64,000 nucleotides of DNA from contig JABFGF010000001.1 in the NCBI GenBank assembly GCA_013112635.1, forward strand, positions 248,001-312,000. The letters run 5' to 3'. Position numbers and translations under genes: made by a program. The notes beneath the pieces are model-generated. The model was not told the DNA's origin, searched no databases, and saw nothing but the letters and a program-made list of their open reading frames with translations. The DNA comes from Calditrichota bacterium. GTDB lineage: Bacteria; Calditrichota; Calditrichia; Calditrichales; J004. Position 1 is the stretch's first letter, and every line of letters starts with the position of its first letter. Shown piece after piece: positions 1-9,108 of the stretch.

Positions 1-19
1 GTCAAAAAATATATATATA

Positions 20-46
20 TAACATCGTTCGTGCCTTATCCGATAA
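20..46 (+). promoter_or_regulatory. Possible sigma-28 (FliA) promoter
   Basis: The hexamer-like TCCGATAA at 39-46 matches the sigma-28 -10 consensus GCCGATAA at seven of eight positions. Eleven bases upstream, TAACATCG (20-27) matches the -35 consensus TAAAGTTT only partly (T, A, A and one T). It sits ahead of the chemoreceptor operon, and fliA itself is encoded at 40844, so a sigma-28 promoter makes biological sense. The weak -35 keeps confidence low. Confidence 0.35.
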
Positions 47-107
47 ATTATATATTGCTAAAAATATAATTTTTTTTATTAAAATAATTTACGTCATGGA
101 GGATGTA

Positions 108-644
108 ATGAGTTTTATTCGATTATTTATTGTGGTTTTTTCTTTCCTTTTTTTGGGACAGGTTTTTGGGAAAAATGCAACAGCGGCACAATATTTATAC
201 ATGATAAATAAGGTTATACCGGAACGAAAAACAGTTGCTGTTTTTATGTCTGAGGATTTAGTTAACAAAGAAAAGCCAAAGCTTGAAAGGGCTGCAGCAA
301 CCTTTGGGATAACCGTTACTATTTATTTAATTGATAACGCACGCACCATTGGCGGAAGCATAAAAAAGCTTTCTTCAGATGATGCATTGGTTGTTTATGA
401 AACACCTGTTTTGAAAGAAAAATCGAGTAAAATGTTTATTCTGTCTAAGTGCAAAGAAAAAGGCATTCCAGTAATTTCGTCTTCAATGGATTATGCTAAA
501 TCTGGGGCATTTATAGGCATAATTGTTAACGACAAATTTAAAATGACTGAACTATTGATAAACTTGCAAAACCATTCTGACCAAAGTGATAAATTTACAG
601 AAGAATTCAATTTATCATTAGGTATTACACAGGTTTTAAAATAG
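108..644 (+). CDS. Secreted binding-protein-like protein (ABC_sub_bind-type fold)
   Basis: I chose ATG 108 rather than ATG 96 because GGAGG at 98-102 is well placed for it; this gives 178 residues. The N-terminus is a signal peptide (residues about 3-24, hydrophobic, followed by Ala-Thr-Ala-Ala). The rest alternates beta strands and helices, with a pattern (VAVFMSEDLV, DALVVYETPVL, GIPVISSSMDYAKSGAFIGI) resembling half of a periplasmic substrate-binding protein of the ABC_sub_bind family. The C-terminus also faintly recalls YfiR proteins. It lies 23 bases ahead of a chemoreceptor, so it may present a ligand to that receptor; this is inference. The ligand is unknown. Confidence 0.6.
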   Translation: MSFIRLFIVVFSFLFLGQVFGKNATAAQYLYMINKVIPERKTVAVFMSEDLVNKEKPKLERAAATFGITVTIYLIDNARTIGGSIKKLSSDDALVVYETPVLKEKSSKMFILSKCKEKGIPVISSSMDYAKSGAFIGIIVNDKFKMTELLINLQNHSDQSDKFTEEFNLSLGITQVLK

Positions 645-667
645 GTACTATTTAAGGGGACATAATT

Positions 668-2878
668 ATGAGTTTCGGCCAAATGAAAATCAAATCAAAA
701 GTATTGGTAATTTTCCTGCCTGTACTTTTTGTAATGATTTTAGCAGGCATGTGGATAATAAACATCATTACCGAAAGTGCTCTGAACAAGAATCTAGAAA
801 AATCGTTGGAAATTGTCAGTAATATTGCCTCCGGTGCAGTTAGAACAGGAATGGAATTTGCAGATAATGAGACGGTTGCTGATGCTCTTAAAAACTTTAA
901 AAACGATGAACAGATTTCGTTCTTACAAGTCAAAAATTCCGATGGCGAAACGGTTTACTTTTTTAGAAAAGAAGGCTATCCTGATTTAAGTGCAGAAAAT
1001 ATTTCTGAATTGAAAAATACCGACTCAGAGTTTTTTAATTCAAAACCAGTGTTCTCTGGGAGTGATAAAATTGGTAATGTTTATGTTGGTATTTCACTTA
1101 CGGCAAGAGACGAAGCTTTAAGTTTTGCAAATACAATCCTTTATATTATATCCATTGTCGGGCTGTTGGTTATAGCAGTGCTCATTTTATTTTTGGCTAC
1201 CCGTTTTTCAAAACCTATTCAAAATCTTGCGGATATTGCTGATAAACTCAGCGATGGAGACGTGCAGCAGGAAATTGATTATCAAGGTGGAGATGAACTG
1301 GGAATGCTTGCAGACTCATTTCGCGAGATTGTAAAATCCCAGCGTGAAAAAGCACATGTGGCCAATGAAATTTCACGGGGAAATATGAATGTGGAATTAT
1401 CAGACCTAAAAGATGTTGATGACCTTGGAAAAGCAATGAATACCATGAAAATTCGGATTCAGGCTATGGTAAATGATGTGCAGGAATTGGTGGAAAGTGC
1501 TGTTAAGGGAGACTTAAAAAAGAGAGCTGATGCAACGAATCACCAGGGAGATTTTTACGAAATAATTAGTGGGGTTAACCGAACTTTGGATGCTGTTGTT
1601 GAACCTATATCTGTAACCTCAGAATACATACAGCAAATTGCAAGCGGAAATATACCAGAGCAGGTTAACAAAGATTTCAAAGGTGATTTTAAAGTTGTCG
1701 AATCCAACCTTAATATGTGTATTACATCTATTAAAGCTCTTATAGAAGATTCCAATTATTTAGCAGAGGCTGCCGTATCCGGAAAATTGAGCGAACGAGT
1801 TGATGAAAATAAGCATACCGGTGATTATGGAAAGATTGTGAAAGGGCTCAATAATACAATGGAAGCGGTGGTTATTCCAATTAATGAAGCTAAAGTTGTT
1901 TTGGATGAAATGGCTAATGGTAATCTTACTTATACAATGGACGGTGATTACACTGGCGACCATGCTAAAATTAAAACGGCATTAAATAATTCAATAGGTT
2001 CAATAAATGAAATATTAGTTCAGGTGCAGGAAGCTGTTGAAAAAGTAAGTTCCGGTTCAGGTCAGGTTTCTGAAACAAGCCAGTCTGTTTCAGAAGGAGC
2101 TTCTGATCAGGCAAGTTCAATGGAAGAAATTAGTGCATCAATGGTTGAGATTGGCCAACAGTCAAAACAAAACGCAGAAAATGCTGAAAATGCAAATACT
2201 ATTTCTCTTAGCTCACGAAGTGCGGCAGAAGAGGGCAACTCGCAGATGAATGATATGTTGGATGCCATGGAAAAAATAAATAAATCTTCTGCAGAAATAT
2301 CCCGCATAATAAAGGTAATTGATGAAATTGCATTTCAAACCAATCTGCTTGCTTTAAACGCTGCGGTTGAAGCAGCCAGAGCTGGTGTTCATGGAAAAGG
2401 CTTTGCAGTAGTTGCTGAAGAAGTCCGTAACCTTGCACAAAGAAGTGCAAAGGCTGCAGAAGAAACAACAGATTTAATCGAAGAATCAATTTCCAAGGTA
2501 AAAAATGGAACTGAAATTGCCAGCAAAACAGCAGGTGCAATTAATAATATTATAGAAGGTATTACCAAATCAACAGATCTGATTTCTGAAATCAATACGT
2601 CTTCTCAAGAACAAGTGCAGGGAATTGACCAGGTTACAAAAGCACTGCAACAAATCGATCAGGTTACTCAATCTAACACGGCCTATGCTGAAGAAAGTGC
2701 AGCAGCTGCAGGTGATTTAACAATAGCCTCTGAACATTTAAGAACTATGTTAACCCGCTTTAAACTTTCTTCAAATGGTAATAGTTCTTTGTTAAATAAC
2801 GAACAAGAAGATGAAGAATTTGTTCTTGAAGATGGTGATAACAGTGAGTTCGGTCAAAATTATGAAGATGAATTTTAA
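668..2878 (+). CDS. Methyl-accepting chemotaxis protein with several HAMP domains
   Basis: This 736-residue chemoreceptor senses a signal outside the inner membrane and controls CheA (not in this window). TM1 is about residues 12-34, a short sensor region 35-155, and TM2 156-178. A HAMP domain follows at 179-230, then further HAMP-like units to about residue 445, visible as repeated Gly-Asp/Leu-Asn blocks ([44 protein letters not shown]). The signalling hairpin tip is at about 550-575 ([20 protein letters not shown]) and is intact. There is no C-terminal NWETF-type CheR tether; the tail is acidic. AAGGGGA at 654-660 is the ribosome binding site. It heads the cheR-cheB-cheD run. Confidence 0.95.
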   Translation: MSFGQMKIKSKVLVIFLPVLFVMILAGMWIINIITESALNKNLEKSLEIVSNIASGAVRTGMEFADNETVADALKNFKNDEQISFLQVKNSDGETVYFFRKEGYPDLSAENISELKNTDSEFFNSKPVFSGSDKIGNVYVGISLTARDEALSFANTILYIISIVGLLVIAVLILFLATRFSKPIQNLADIADKLSDGDVQQEIDYQGGDELGMLADSFREIVKSQREKAHVANEISRGNMNVELSDLKDVDDLGKAMNTMKIRIQAMVNDVQELVESAVKGDLKKRADATNHQGDFYEIISGVNRTLDAVVEPISVTSEYIQQIASGNIPEQVNKDFKGDFKVVESNLNMCITSIKALIEDSNYLAEAAVSGKLSERVDENKHTGDYGKIVKGLNNTMEAVVIPINEAKVVLDEMANGNLTYTMDGDYTGDHAKIKTALNNSIGSINEILVQVQEAVEKVSSGSGQVSETSQSVSEGASDQASSMEEISASMVEIGQQSKQNAENAENANTISLSSRSAAEEGNSQMNDMLDAMEKINKSSAEISRIIKVIDEIAFQTNLLALNAAVEAARAGVHGKGFAVVAEEVRNLAQRSAKAAEETTDLIEESISKVKNGTEIASKTAGAINNIIEGITKSTDLISEINTSSQEQVQGIDQVTKALQQIDQVTQSNTAYAEESAAAAGDLTIASEHLRTMLTRFKLSSNGNSSLLNNEQEDEEFVLEDGDNSEFGQNYEDEF

Positions 2879-2887
2879 AAGAATCAT

Positions 2888-3730
2888 ATGATGAATGTAT
2901 CTGATATAAATATAACACCTAAAGAATATGAGCTAATCTCCAAGCTTGTTTATGACCGTTTTGGAATAAACCTTGGTGGTAAAAAGCAGTCTTTAGTAAC
3001 AAACCGTTTGAGAAAGGTTTTAGTCGAAAACAATTTTAGTACTTTCAAGGATTATTACCAGTTTATCTTAAATGATAAAAGTGGCAATAGTATGGATACA
3101 CTTATAAATAGAATTTCGACAAACCTGACCTACTTTGCACGAGAGAATGAGCATTTTGATTTTCTACAGAAAACGGTACTTCCGGAACAATTTAATAATC
3201 CGGAAATAAAGCGTGGAAAATCAATCCGTCTTTGGTGTGCCGGTTGTTCAACAGGGGAAGAACCCTATACTTTATCAATGGTTATGCATGAATCTGTTGG
3301 GGTAAATAAGGAAAAATGGAAACTTGGCATTTTGGCCACCGATATATCAGCAAAAGCGCTCAAAATTGCTGAACAAGGGCGTTACGCCGATGGAAATGTT
3401 GAAAAAATTAATAGTACATTTAAAAGTAAATACTTTCAAAAACAAGACCAGGATTCATGGACAATAAAAAGTAAAATAAAGGATATTATCCTATTCAGGA
3501 GGCTGAACCTGATGCGGACTGAATTTCCTTTTCAACAAAAATTTCATTCAATATTTTGTAGAAATGTGATGATTTATTTTGATGTCCCAACCCGTGAAGA
3601 GCTGATTAAAAAATTCAGCCAACACATGGTCGACGGAGGTTACCTATTTATCGGGCACTCGGAAAGCTTGGGGCGGAGCAATGAATTTTTTGAATATGTT
3701 AAGCCGGCCGTATATAGGAAAATAAAATAA
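2888..3730 (+). CDS. cheR: Chemotaxis protein methyltransferase CheR
   Basis: CheR transfers methyl groups from S-adenosylmethionine to glutamates on chemoreceptors. The 280-residue protein has the N-terminal all-helical CheR domain (about 1-80) and the SAM-binding domain with the motif LWCAGCSTGEEPYTLSM. The conserved downstream segments FHSIFCRNVMIYFD and GGYLFIGHSESL are also present, so it looks complete and active. Two adjacent ATG codons (2888, 2891) could start it; no strong ribosome binding site decides between them. It lies 9 bases after the chemoreceptor gene and overlaps cheB by one base, so it is translated from the same operon. Confidence 0.96.
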   Translation: MMNVSDINITPKEYELISKLVYDRFGINLGGKKQSLVTNRLRKVLVENNFSTFKDYYQFILNDKSGNSMDTLINRISTNLTYFARENEHFDFLQKTVLPEQFNNPEIKRGKSIRLWCAGCSTGEEPYTLSMVMHESVGVNKEKWKLGILATDISAKALKIAEQGRYADGNVEKINSTFKSKYFQKQDQDSWTIKSKIKDIILFRRLNLMRTEFPFQQKFHSIFCRNVMIYFDVPTREELIKKFSQHMVDGGYLFIGHSESLGRSNEFFEYVKPAVYRKIK

Positions 3731-4779
3731 TGGAAACAAGAGTACTAGTTGTTGATGATTCTGCATTGGTCAGAGATATCTTGTCCCGAGGCCTTTCGAT
3801 GAAAAAAGGAATTAAAGTTGTTGGTGCAGCAAGTGATCCATTTAAAGCCCGTGACATGATTGTTAAGTTACGGCCTGACGTTTTAACGTTAGATGTTGAG
3901 ATGCCGCGAATGGATGGGTTGCAATTTCTAAAAAAACTTATGCCACAATATCCTTTGCCCGTTGTCATGGTAAGTTCACTAACTGATTCAGGATCAAATA
4001 TTACTTTGGATGCACTTTCGGCAGGCGCTGTAGATTTTGTGTGCAAACCTTCGGTTAACTTAAAAACCGGTTTAATGGGGATGATGAATGAACTGTCAGA
4101 GAAAGTTTCAACAGCGGCAACAGTTGATGTATCAAAATATAAAAACAATAATAAGCAACTGCCACCACAAAACCTGAACGTGAAGACCAAAACCGGGCAC
4201 TTTTCAAAAAGAATCATTGCAATAGGGGCCTCAACCGGTGGTACAGAAGCGTTGAGAAGGGTTATATCAGCTTTGCCTTCCAATTATCCTGGGATTGTTA
4301 TAGTACAACATATGCCGGAAAAATTTACAAAAATGTTTGCAGATCGATTAAATGAGCAATCAAATCTTACTGTAAAAGAAGCAGTTACTGGCGATTTGAT
4401 TGAAAATGGAAAGGTTCTAATTGCTCCTGGTGGATTGCAGACACAATTGATAAAAGGTGAGGCCGGGTACAAAGTAGTATGCAGATCTGGTTTAAAAGTT
4501 TGCGGCCACCGGCCTTCAGTTGATGTGCTTTTCCGTTCTGTTGCCCGCTTTGCAGGAAAAAATGCCATAGGAATTATGTTAACCGGAATGGGTAGTGATG
4601 GGGCAGATGCAATGGTTAATATGCGTGAAAGAGGCGCGAGAACAATTGCGCAAGATGAAAAAACTTCAGTTGTTTTTGGAATGCCAAAAGAGGCATACGA
4701 AAGAGGAGGAGCAGAAGAGCTTGTTCCCTTAGAATTGATTCCTAATAAGATAAAAGTGTTTTTAGAGGATGGAGAATAA
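3730..4779 (+). CDS. cheB: Chemotaxis response regulator methylesterase CheB
   Basis: CheB removes methyl groups from (and deamidates) receptor glutamates after phosphorylation by CheA. The 349-residue protein has a receiver domain (about 1-115, phospho-acceptor Asp55 in TLDVEMP, Lys in CKP) and a methylesterase domain. The catalytic triad is visible: Ser168 in GASTGG, His194 in QHMP and Asp290 in GMGSDGA. The length is normal for the family. The start overlaps the cheR stop (TAATG) and the stop overlaps the cheD start, a tight translational chain with the other adaptation enzymes. Confidence 0.97.
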   Translation: METRVLVVDDSALVRDILSRGLSMKKGIKVVGAASDPFKARDMIVKLRPDVLTLDVEMPRMDGLQFLKKLMPQYPLPVVMVSSLTDSGSNITLDALSAGAVDFVCKPSVNLKTGLMGMMNELSEKVSTAATVDVSKYKNNNKQLPPQNLNVKTKTGHFSKRIIAIGASTGGTEALRRVISALPSNYPGIVIVQHMPEKFTKMFADRLNEQSNLTVKEAVTGDLIENGKVLIAPGGLQTQLIKGEAGYKVVCRSGLKVCGHRPSVDVLFRSVARFAGKNAIGIMLTGMGSDGADAMVNMRERGARTIAQDEKTSVVFGMPKEAYERGGAEELVPLELIPNKIKVFLEDGE

Positions 4780-5264
4780 TGGAAGTAATCAATGTTGGCG
4801 TTGGTGAGATCGGAGTATCAAACAACCCGGAAACAATGGTCAAAACCTACGCCTTAGGATCGTGCATTGCACTTATTTTTATTGCACCAAAACTGAATGC
4901 AGTTGGTATGGCCCATATAGCCCTTCCAGACTCGAACTATTCAAATGGGAAGGCAAAATCGTTACCAGGTTATTTTGCAGACTTGGCCATCCCTGAGTTA
5001 ATTGAAAAGTTTAAGTCGTTCGGGGTGAAGAAAAATTCTGAAGTAATTGTGAAAATGACGGGTGGTGCTAAAATTATGGATCCCGAAGGCCGTTTTAATA
5101 TTGGCAAAAGAAATGTTTTAGCAACAAAAAAAATATTGTGGAAATACAAACTAGGGGCGATTGCTGAGGATATTGGCAAAAATTTTAGCCGGACAGTAAG
5201 CGTGGATACCGACTCTGGAGAAATTAAGATTACGTCTCCGGGTAGGGGCATGTGGAATATTTAA
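4779..5264 (+). CDS. cheD: Chemoreceptor glutamine deamidase CheD
   Basis: CheD deamidates specific glutamines on chemoreceptors and in several phyla is also controlled by CheC. The 161-residue protein has the catalytic Cys29 in ALGSC and His46 in MAHIALP, plus the conserved KMTGGAKIMDP and FNIGKRN segments. It overlaps cheB by one base. No cheC is adjacent; the CheC-family proteins in the window are CheX (5680) and the N-terminal part of the long FliN (31716). Confidence 0.96.
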   Translation: MEVINVGVGEIGVSNNPETMVKTYALGSCIALIFIAPKLNAVGMAHIALPDSNYSNGKAKSLPGYFADLAIPELIEKFKSFGVKKNSEVIVKMTGGAKIMDPEGRFNIGKRNVLATKKILWKYKLGAIAEDIGKNFSRTVSVDTDSGEIKITSPGRGMWNI

Positions 5265-5286
5265 ACAGGTTTATGAGGAAAAAGTT

Positions 5287-5670
5287 ATGAATCAAATATT
5301 GATAGTAGATGACTCAGCAATGGCCAGAGCTTTAATTAAAAGGTGCTTAGAGATTTGCGGATTTGAAAACCTTGAGGTGAGTGAAGCTGTAAACGGTGAA
5401 AATGCTCTGGAAATTCTTAAGGAAAAGTCATTTGATATTGTTTTTTCAGATCTGAATATGCCTAAACTAGATGGTGAAGGCTTATTGAGACGTATAAAAA
5501 GCTCACCCAAATTAAATCACATACCGGTTGTGATTATTTCTAGTAAAACAAACTCTGCAACTGAAAAGAAACTAATTGCTGATCATGCAGAGGCGGTATT
5601 ATCCAAACCTTTGTCAATACCGCTTTTAAATAGTGTATTGGAAAATTCATTAAACCTGGAAAAAAATTGA
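5287..5670 (+). CDS. CheY-like single-domain response regulator
   Basis: This is a stand-alone receiver domain of 127 residues with the acidic pocket Asp8-Asp9, phospho-acceptor Asp55 in FSDLNMP, a Ser in the Thr/Ser switch position (IISSK) and Lys in SKP. It has no output domain, so it signals by protein contact. It sits between cheD and cheX, which suggests it is a chemotaxis receiver whose phosphate is removed by the neighbouring CheX. It diverges from the more canonical CheY at 6257 and may act as a phosphate sink or a specialised CheY. Confidence 0.9.
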   Translation: MNQILIVDDSAMARALIKRCLEICGFENLEVSEAVNGENALEILKEKSFDIVFSDLNMPKLDGEGLLRRIKSSPKLNHIPVVIISSKTNSATEKKLIADHAEAVLSKPLSIPLLNSVLENSLNLEKN

Positions 5671-5679
5671 GGTAGATTT

Positions 5680-6147
5680 ATGAATTATGAAATTGATGAA
5701 ATTAGTGAAGAGTTAACCGATGCTGTTTCTGAAGCATTTGAAAACATGTTTTTTGCGGATATTGAGAACTGTCTCGATTTAGATGCCATTGAGGTTAAAA
5801 AAGAATCGCTTGTTATTTCAGTGGATACTCTGAAGCCTTTTATGGGGAAGGTTGGTCTTGTCATTGATAAAGAATATTCTGAAGAAATTGTTATGGAAAT
5901 GACAGGAGGCGATGTTGAGGAAATATCCAATAGTATGGTTAATGATGCACTTTCAGAAATAGGAAATACAATTGTAGGCCGTTTCCTCTCACGAATAGTC
6001 CCTGAAGATGAAGAGTTTAGTTTAGGGTTTCCTGAGTGCAATCCTTGGGAGGATGGAAATGAGAACAGTGTAAAGTCTGAAAATAGAAGATTATTTGCAT
6101 TGGAAATGGAAGAAACCTGTGTCTATTGTATCCTAAGTAAAAATTAG
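5680..6147 (+). CDS. cheX: CheY phosphatase CheX
   Basis: CheX-family proteins dephosphorylate CheY-P. The 155-residue protein has the family signature ExxN as Glu93-Ile-Gly-Asn96 in SEIGNTIVGR, on the helix that inserts into the CheY active site in this family. The preceding VMEMTGGDVEEIS segment is also typical. It lies 9 bases after a CheY-like receiver gene and 110 bases before a canonical cheY. A second, unrelated CheY phosphatase (CheZ-like) follows at 6650, so this organism appears to have both phosphatase types in one locus. Confidence 0.88.
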   Translation: MNYEIDEISEELTDAVSEAFENMFFADIENCLDLDAIEVKKESLVISVDTLKPFMGKVGLVIDKEYSEEIVMEMTGGDVEEISNSMVNDALSEIGNTIVGRFLSRIVPEDEEFSLGFPECNPWEDGNENSVKSENRRLFALEMEETCVYCILSKN

Positions 6148-6256
6148 TTGTTTAGAAGTGAAGTAATTTGGTGTTATTCAGACTATGCCTTCATTATAGA
6201 TTTATATTGACGAATAAATAGATATTAATATTTAAATATCCTAGAGAAAGGGGAAA

Positions 6257-6634
6257 ATGATGGAAGGGAAAAAAGTCATTTTTGTTGAAGACTCTCCTAC
6301 TATGAGGCGCATCATTATGAACTCACTTAATAAGATTGGAATTGATGATGTTACTGAAGCAGAAAATGGGGTTGATGCATTAGACAAGATGGGCGATGCC
6401 AGTTGGGATATGGTTATAACCGATTGGAATATGCCTGAAATGAATGGTGAAGAGCTTGTAAAAGAGCTTAGAAGTAAAGATCAATATAAGGACATGCCTA
6501 TATTAATGATTACAACTCGCGGTATGCAGGATGATGTTATGACTGCAATAAAAATGGGCGTTAACGGATACGTTGTTAAGCCTTTTACACCAGAAATCTT
6601 GAAGAAGAAGATTGGTGAGATATTTACTTCCTAA
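6257..6634 (+). CDS. cheY: Chemotaxis response regulator CheY
   Basis: CheY carries the phosphoryl signal from CheA to the flagellar switch protein FliM. The 125-residue receiver has Asp56 in ITDWNMP, Thr in MITTRG and Lys in VVKPF. The first acidic-pocket residue is Glu (VEDS) rather than Asp. A strong ribosome binding site (AAGGGG at 6246-6251) precedes tandem ATG codons at 6257 and 6260. It is followed after 15 bases by the CheZ-like gene, and similarity to FliM-binding CheY proteins is higher than for the receiver at 5287. Confidence 0.93.
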   Translation: MMEGKKVIFVEDSPTMRRIIMNSLNKIGIDDVTEAENGVDALDKMGDASWDMVITDWNMPEMNGEELVKELRSKDQYKDMPILMITTRGMQDDVMTAIKMGVNGYVVKPFTPEILKKKIGEIFTS

Positions 6635-6649
6635 ACGAAAGGTTTAATA

Positions 6650-7297
6650 ATGAAGAAAATAAAAACGCTTGACGATGTACTTGGTCATATTGAAGATCTT
6701 CGTGAAACGATTAGATTTAGTGACGACCTTTTTCCATTAGTAAAAGATTTATTTATCTTCCTGAAAGACATGATCCCGTTGTTAATGGAAGCAAATATTT
6801 CTATAAAAGAAAGTACTTCACGAATCCCAACAGCAACTGAAAATATTGATAATATTTCAGAAATGACTGAAAGCTCAACCAATCAAGTATTGGATTCAAT
6901 TGATACAATTTCTGGTAAACTATCTGCATTAGGTGAAATGATAAAAAAAGATAGTGGAGCCGAAGAACAAACAGTTCTTGTTGATGAGATTTCCAGTATG
7001 ACAAATGAGATGATCTTCGCTTTCCAGTTTCAGGATATTACAACCCAAAAATTAGAACATACAAGCAGAATACTAAAAACAGTTCATGATAAATTTGAAA
7101 CACTGTTTAAATCATTTGAAAGTATGCGCATGAACAGCGCTATGGGTAGTGATGTAGCTAAAGCCCTGGAAGTTGAATTTCAAAAACAATCGATAAAAGA
7201 AGTAGAGAATAAAGAATATTTTGATGAGAAAACAAAGGATATTATGCATCATGATACAGCAGTATCGCAAGATGATATTGATAGTCTCTTCAAATAA
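6650..7297 (+). CDS. cheZ: CheZ-like CheY-P phosphatase with FliM-like tail
   Basis: The 215-residue, mostly helical protein carries the CheZ active-site motif FQFQDITTQ, with Asp129 and Gln133 matching the two catalytic residues of E. coli CheZ (Asp143, Gln147). The N-terminal and middle regions are long amphipathic helices suited to the CheZ dimer bundle. The last residues, VSQDDIDSLFK (205-215), match the CheY-binding peptide at the start of FliM in this same window (LSQDEIDALL). The protein probably captures CheY-P with this tail. It is directly downstream of cheY. Confidence 0.85.
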   Translation: MKKIKTLDDVLGHIEDLRETIRFSDDLFPLVKDLFIFLKDMIPLLMEANISIKESTSRIPTATENIDNISEMTESSTNQVLDSIDTISGKLSALGEMIKKDSGAEEQTVLVDEISSMTNEMIFAFQFQDITTQKLEHTSRILKTVHDKFETLFKSFESMRMNSAMGSDVAKALEVEFQKQSIKEVENKEYFDEKTKDIMHHDTAVSQDDIDSLFK

Positions 7298-7312
7298 TAA
7301 CAAGGATAATAA

Positions 7313-7588
7313 ATGAGCGTTTTTGATGAATTGACCGTTGATGAACAGTCAAAAGTGTTTAAAACAAAAAAAGAGAAACGAGCTAGCTCGATCATTAAAA
7401 AGGACAATGTGCAATTGGCCGGATCGAGCAAAAAAATCAATCCATATGAAAATTCACACATTCCTGTTAACAAGGGAAAAATAACACCACTTACAGATAA
7501 TGAGGAGATAATTGGTTTTATTTATGAGTGTTCCTGTGGAGAGATTGCTAAAGTTGTTTTTGATTTTGATGAATCTTTTAGTCAATAA
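7313..7588 (+). CDS. Small protein of unknown function with a CxC motif
   Basis: A 91-residue protein that I do not recognise. The N-terminal two thirds is lysine- and serine-rich and probably disordered. The C-terminal 30 residues form a short beta-rich segment with Cys-Ser-Cys-Gly (IGFIYECSCGEIAKVVFDF). Two cysteines alone are not a complete zinc site, though a dimer could build one. It follows the cheZ-like gene by 15 bases and is probably its last operon partner. Confidence 0.6.
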   Translation: MSVFDELTVDEQSKVFKTKKEKRASSIIKKDNVQLAGSSKKINPYENSHIPVNKGKITPLTDNEEIIGFIYECSCGEIAKVVFDFDESFSQ

Positions 7589-7672
7589 AAATTATAGGTA
7601 ATAAATATGGCTTTTTATCCGAATATGATAAATACAACTTAAAGACATCATTTATTATTAATTTTTATTATT

Positions 7673-9085
7673 GTGAAATCAATAAAATTAAATATTTCCC
7701 CCGATAAGTATTCTGCTTCAATTACTATAATTGCTGAACAAAAAGAGTTCCCTACAGAAAAAGAAATTTATAATGCGATCAGCAGTAATAATATCATTTA
7801 TGGATTAGATCATCCGGTAATTAGCCGGATATCACAAAACAAAACATCAGTAAAATTTGCAACTATTGCCAGAGGGGATCAGCCGAAAGGAAGGCTAAAC
7901 TGGCATATTGAAATCGATAATCCGCATAAACCTACAATTACAAAAACCAACAGGGCAGATTTTAAAAAACTAACCTCATATCATTTTATTTCTAAAAATA
8001 CAAAAATAGTTTCTTTGTTAGATTCCACGGAATCCAAAAATGGTAAAAAAGTTACAGGCGAAATTGTTGAGCCCGAAATGGATGAGCTGCAATTTCCAAA
8101 CTATGAAAATTTAACACTTTCCAAAGATAAAAAAACACTTGTTGCTAATGTTTCCGGATACATTCTGTGGCGGGATAACAGTCTTGTTATAGAAGATGTA
8201 TTACATATTAAAGGAAATGTTGACTATAGTACCGGTAACCTGAAACTAAAAGGACCTGTAATAATTGATGGTGATGTTCGCTCTGGGTTTCGTGTAGAAA
8301 CAGATGGGTCTATTTTTGTAGGTGGCAGTGTTGATGCTGCAAATCTATTTTCGCAAAATGGAGATATAACAATTACACATGGCATACTAGGCCAAGGCAG
8401 GGCAAAAATACTATGCGGTGGAAATTTAAAATGCGGATTTATGCAAGATGCAAATGTAGCGGCTCAAAAAGATATTACGCTTGAAAAATATGCGTTAAAC
8501 AGCATCGTTTCATCCGGTGGTGTTATCCGGACATCAGAAAATGACAGTCTTATTCGTGGCGGAATTTTGACTGCTGAAAAGTGGATAGAACTCCATAATG
8601 TCGGATCTGAACGGGGAGCCGAGACAGAATTGAAAATTCGCAACTACACCGAAGGCGAATCGCAATCTCAATTGTGGCAACTAAACAGGGAAAAGTCCAG
8701 CTATACCTTGCGACTTTCTTCATTGAATAAACGAAAGGATTTTCTACTTATTTTAAAAAGGGGTGCCGGACAACTCTCTGATGATAAAACTTCCGAGTTG
8801 AGTTTTATAGAAACTGAAATAGCGAGACTAAAGAGTAAGCTTGGACTTCTTGAAAATGATGAAGTGCTTTTGCAAAAAGAATCATCAATTCAAACAATTC
8901 AAAAAGAAATAAAAATTCATGGTACCATGTATAAAAATGTGCGAATTGACATTGGTGGTGTTTTTTATAAATGCGACCAACCAATCTCTGAAGTGAGGTT
9001 AGTAAATTTTAAAGAAGAGATAATTCTGGAATCTTTAAAAGAACCAACTTCGCCAGATTATGATATCTTTATTTCTGAAAAATAA
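7673..9085 (+). CDS. FapA family protein (DUF342)
   Basis: A 470-residue member of the FapA/DUF342 family, whose members are found with flagellar and chemotaxis genes and in Vibrio affect flagellation and cell-surface signalling. The N-terminal 150 residues form the FapA N domain. The centre (about 165-310) is a right-handed beta-helix built of short repeats (VIIDGDVRSGF, SIFVGGSVDAA, KILCGGNLKCGF). The C-terminal 150 residues are helical and probably coiled coil. The start is a GTG at 7673; the ATG at 7608 is in a frame that closes quickly, and no good ribosome binding site is seen. The biochemical role is not established. Confidence 0.85.
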   Translation: MKSIKLNISPDKYSASITIIAEQKEFPTEKEIYNAISSNNIIYGLDHPVISRISQNKTSVKFATIARGDQPKGRLNWHIEIDNPHKPTITKTNRADFKKLTSYHFISKNTKIVSLLDSTESKNGKKVTGEIVEPEMDELQFPNYENLTLSKDKKTLVANVSGYILWRDNSLVIEDVLHIKGNVDYSTGNLKLKGPVIIDGDVRSGFRVETDGSIFVGGSVDAANLFSQNGDITITHGILGQGRAKILCGGNLKCGFMQDANVAAQKDITLEKYALNSIVSSGGVIRTSENDSLIRGGILTAEKWIELHNVGSERGAETELKIRNYTEGESQSQLWQLNREKSSYTLRLSSLNKRKDFLLILKRGAGQLSDDKTSELSFIETEIARLKSKLGLLENDEVLLQKESSIQTIQKEIKIHGTMYKNVRIDIGGVFYKCDQPISEVRLVNFKEEIILESLKEPTSPDYDIFISEK

Positions 9086-9108
9086 ATTTTTAGCCAATGC
9101 GGTAAATT

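Noticed and set aside
2208-2540. Minus-strand open frame inside the chemoreceptor gene
   Set aside because: It is antisense to the strongly conserved signalling domain and has no recognisable product; the same holds for the other antisense frames across the flagellar genes.
6205-6250. Sigma-70-type promoter upstream of cheY (TTGACG and an AT-rich -10)
   Set aside because: The region is so AT-rich that such matches are expected by chance; no good -10 hexamer at a proper distance.
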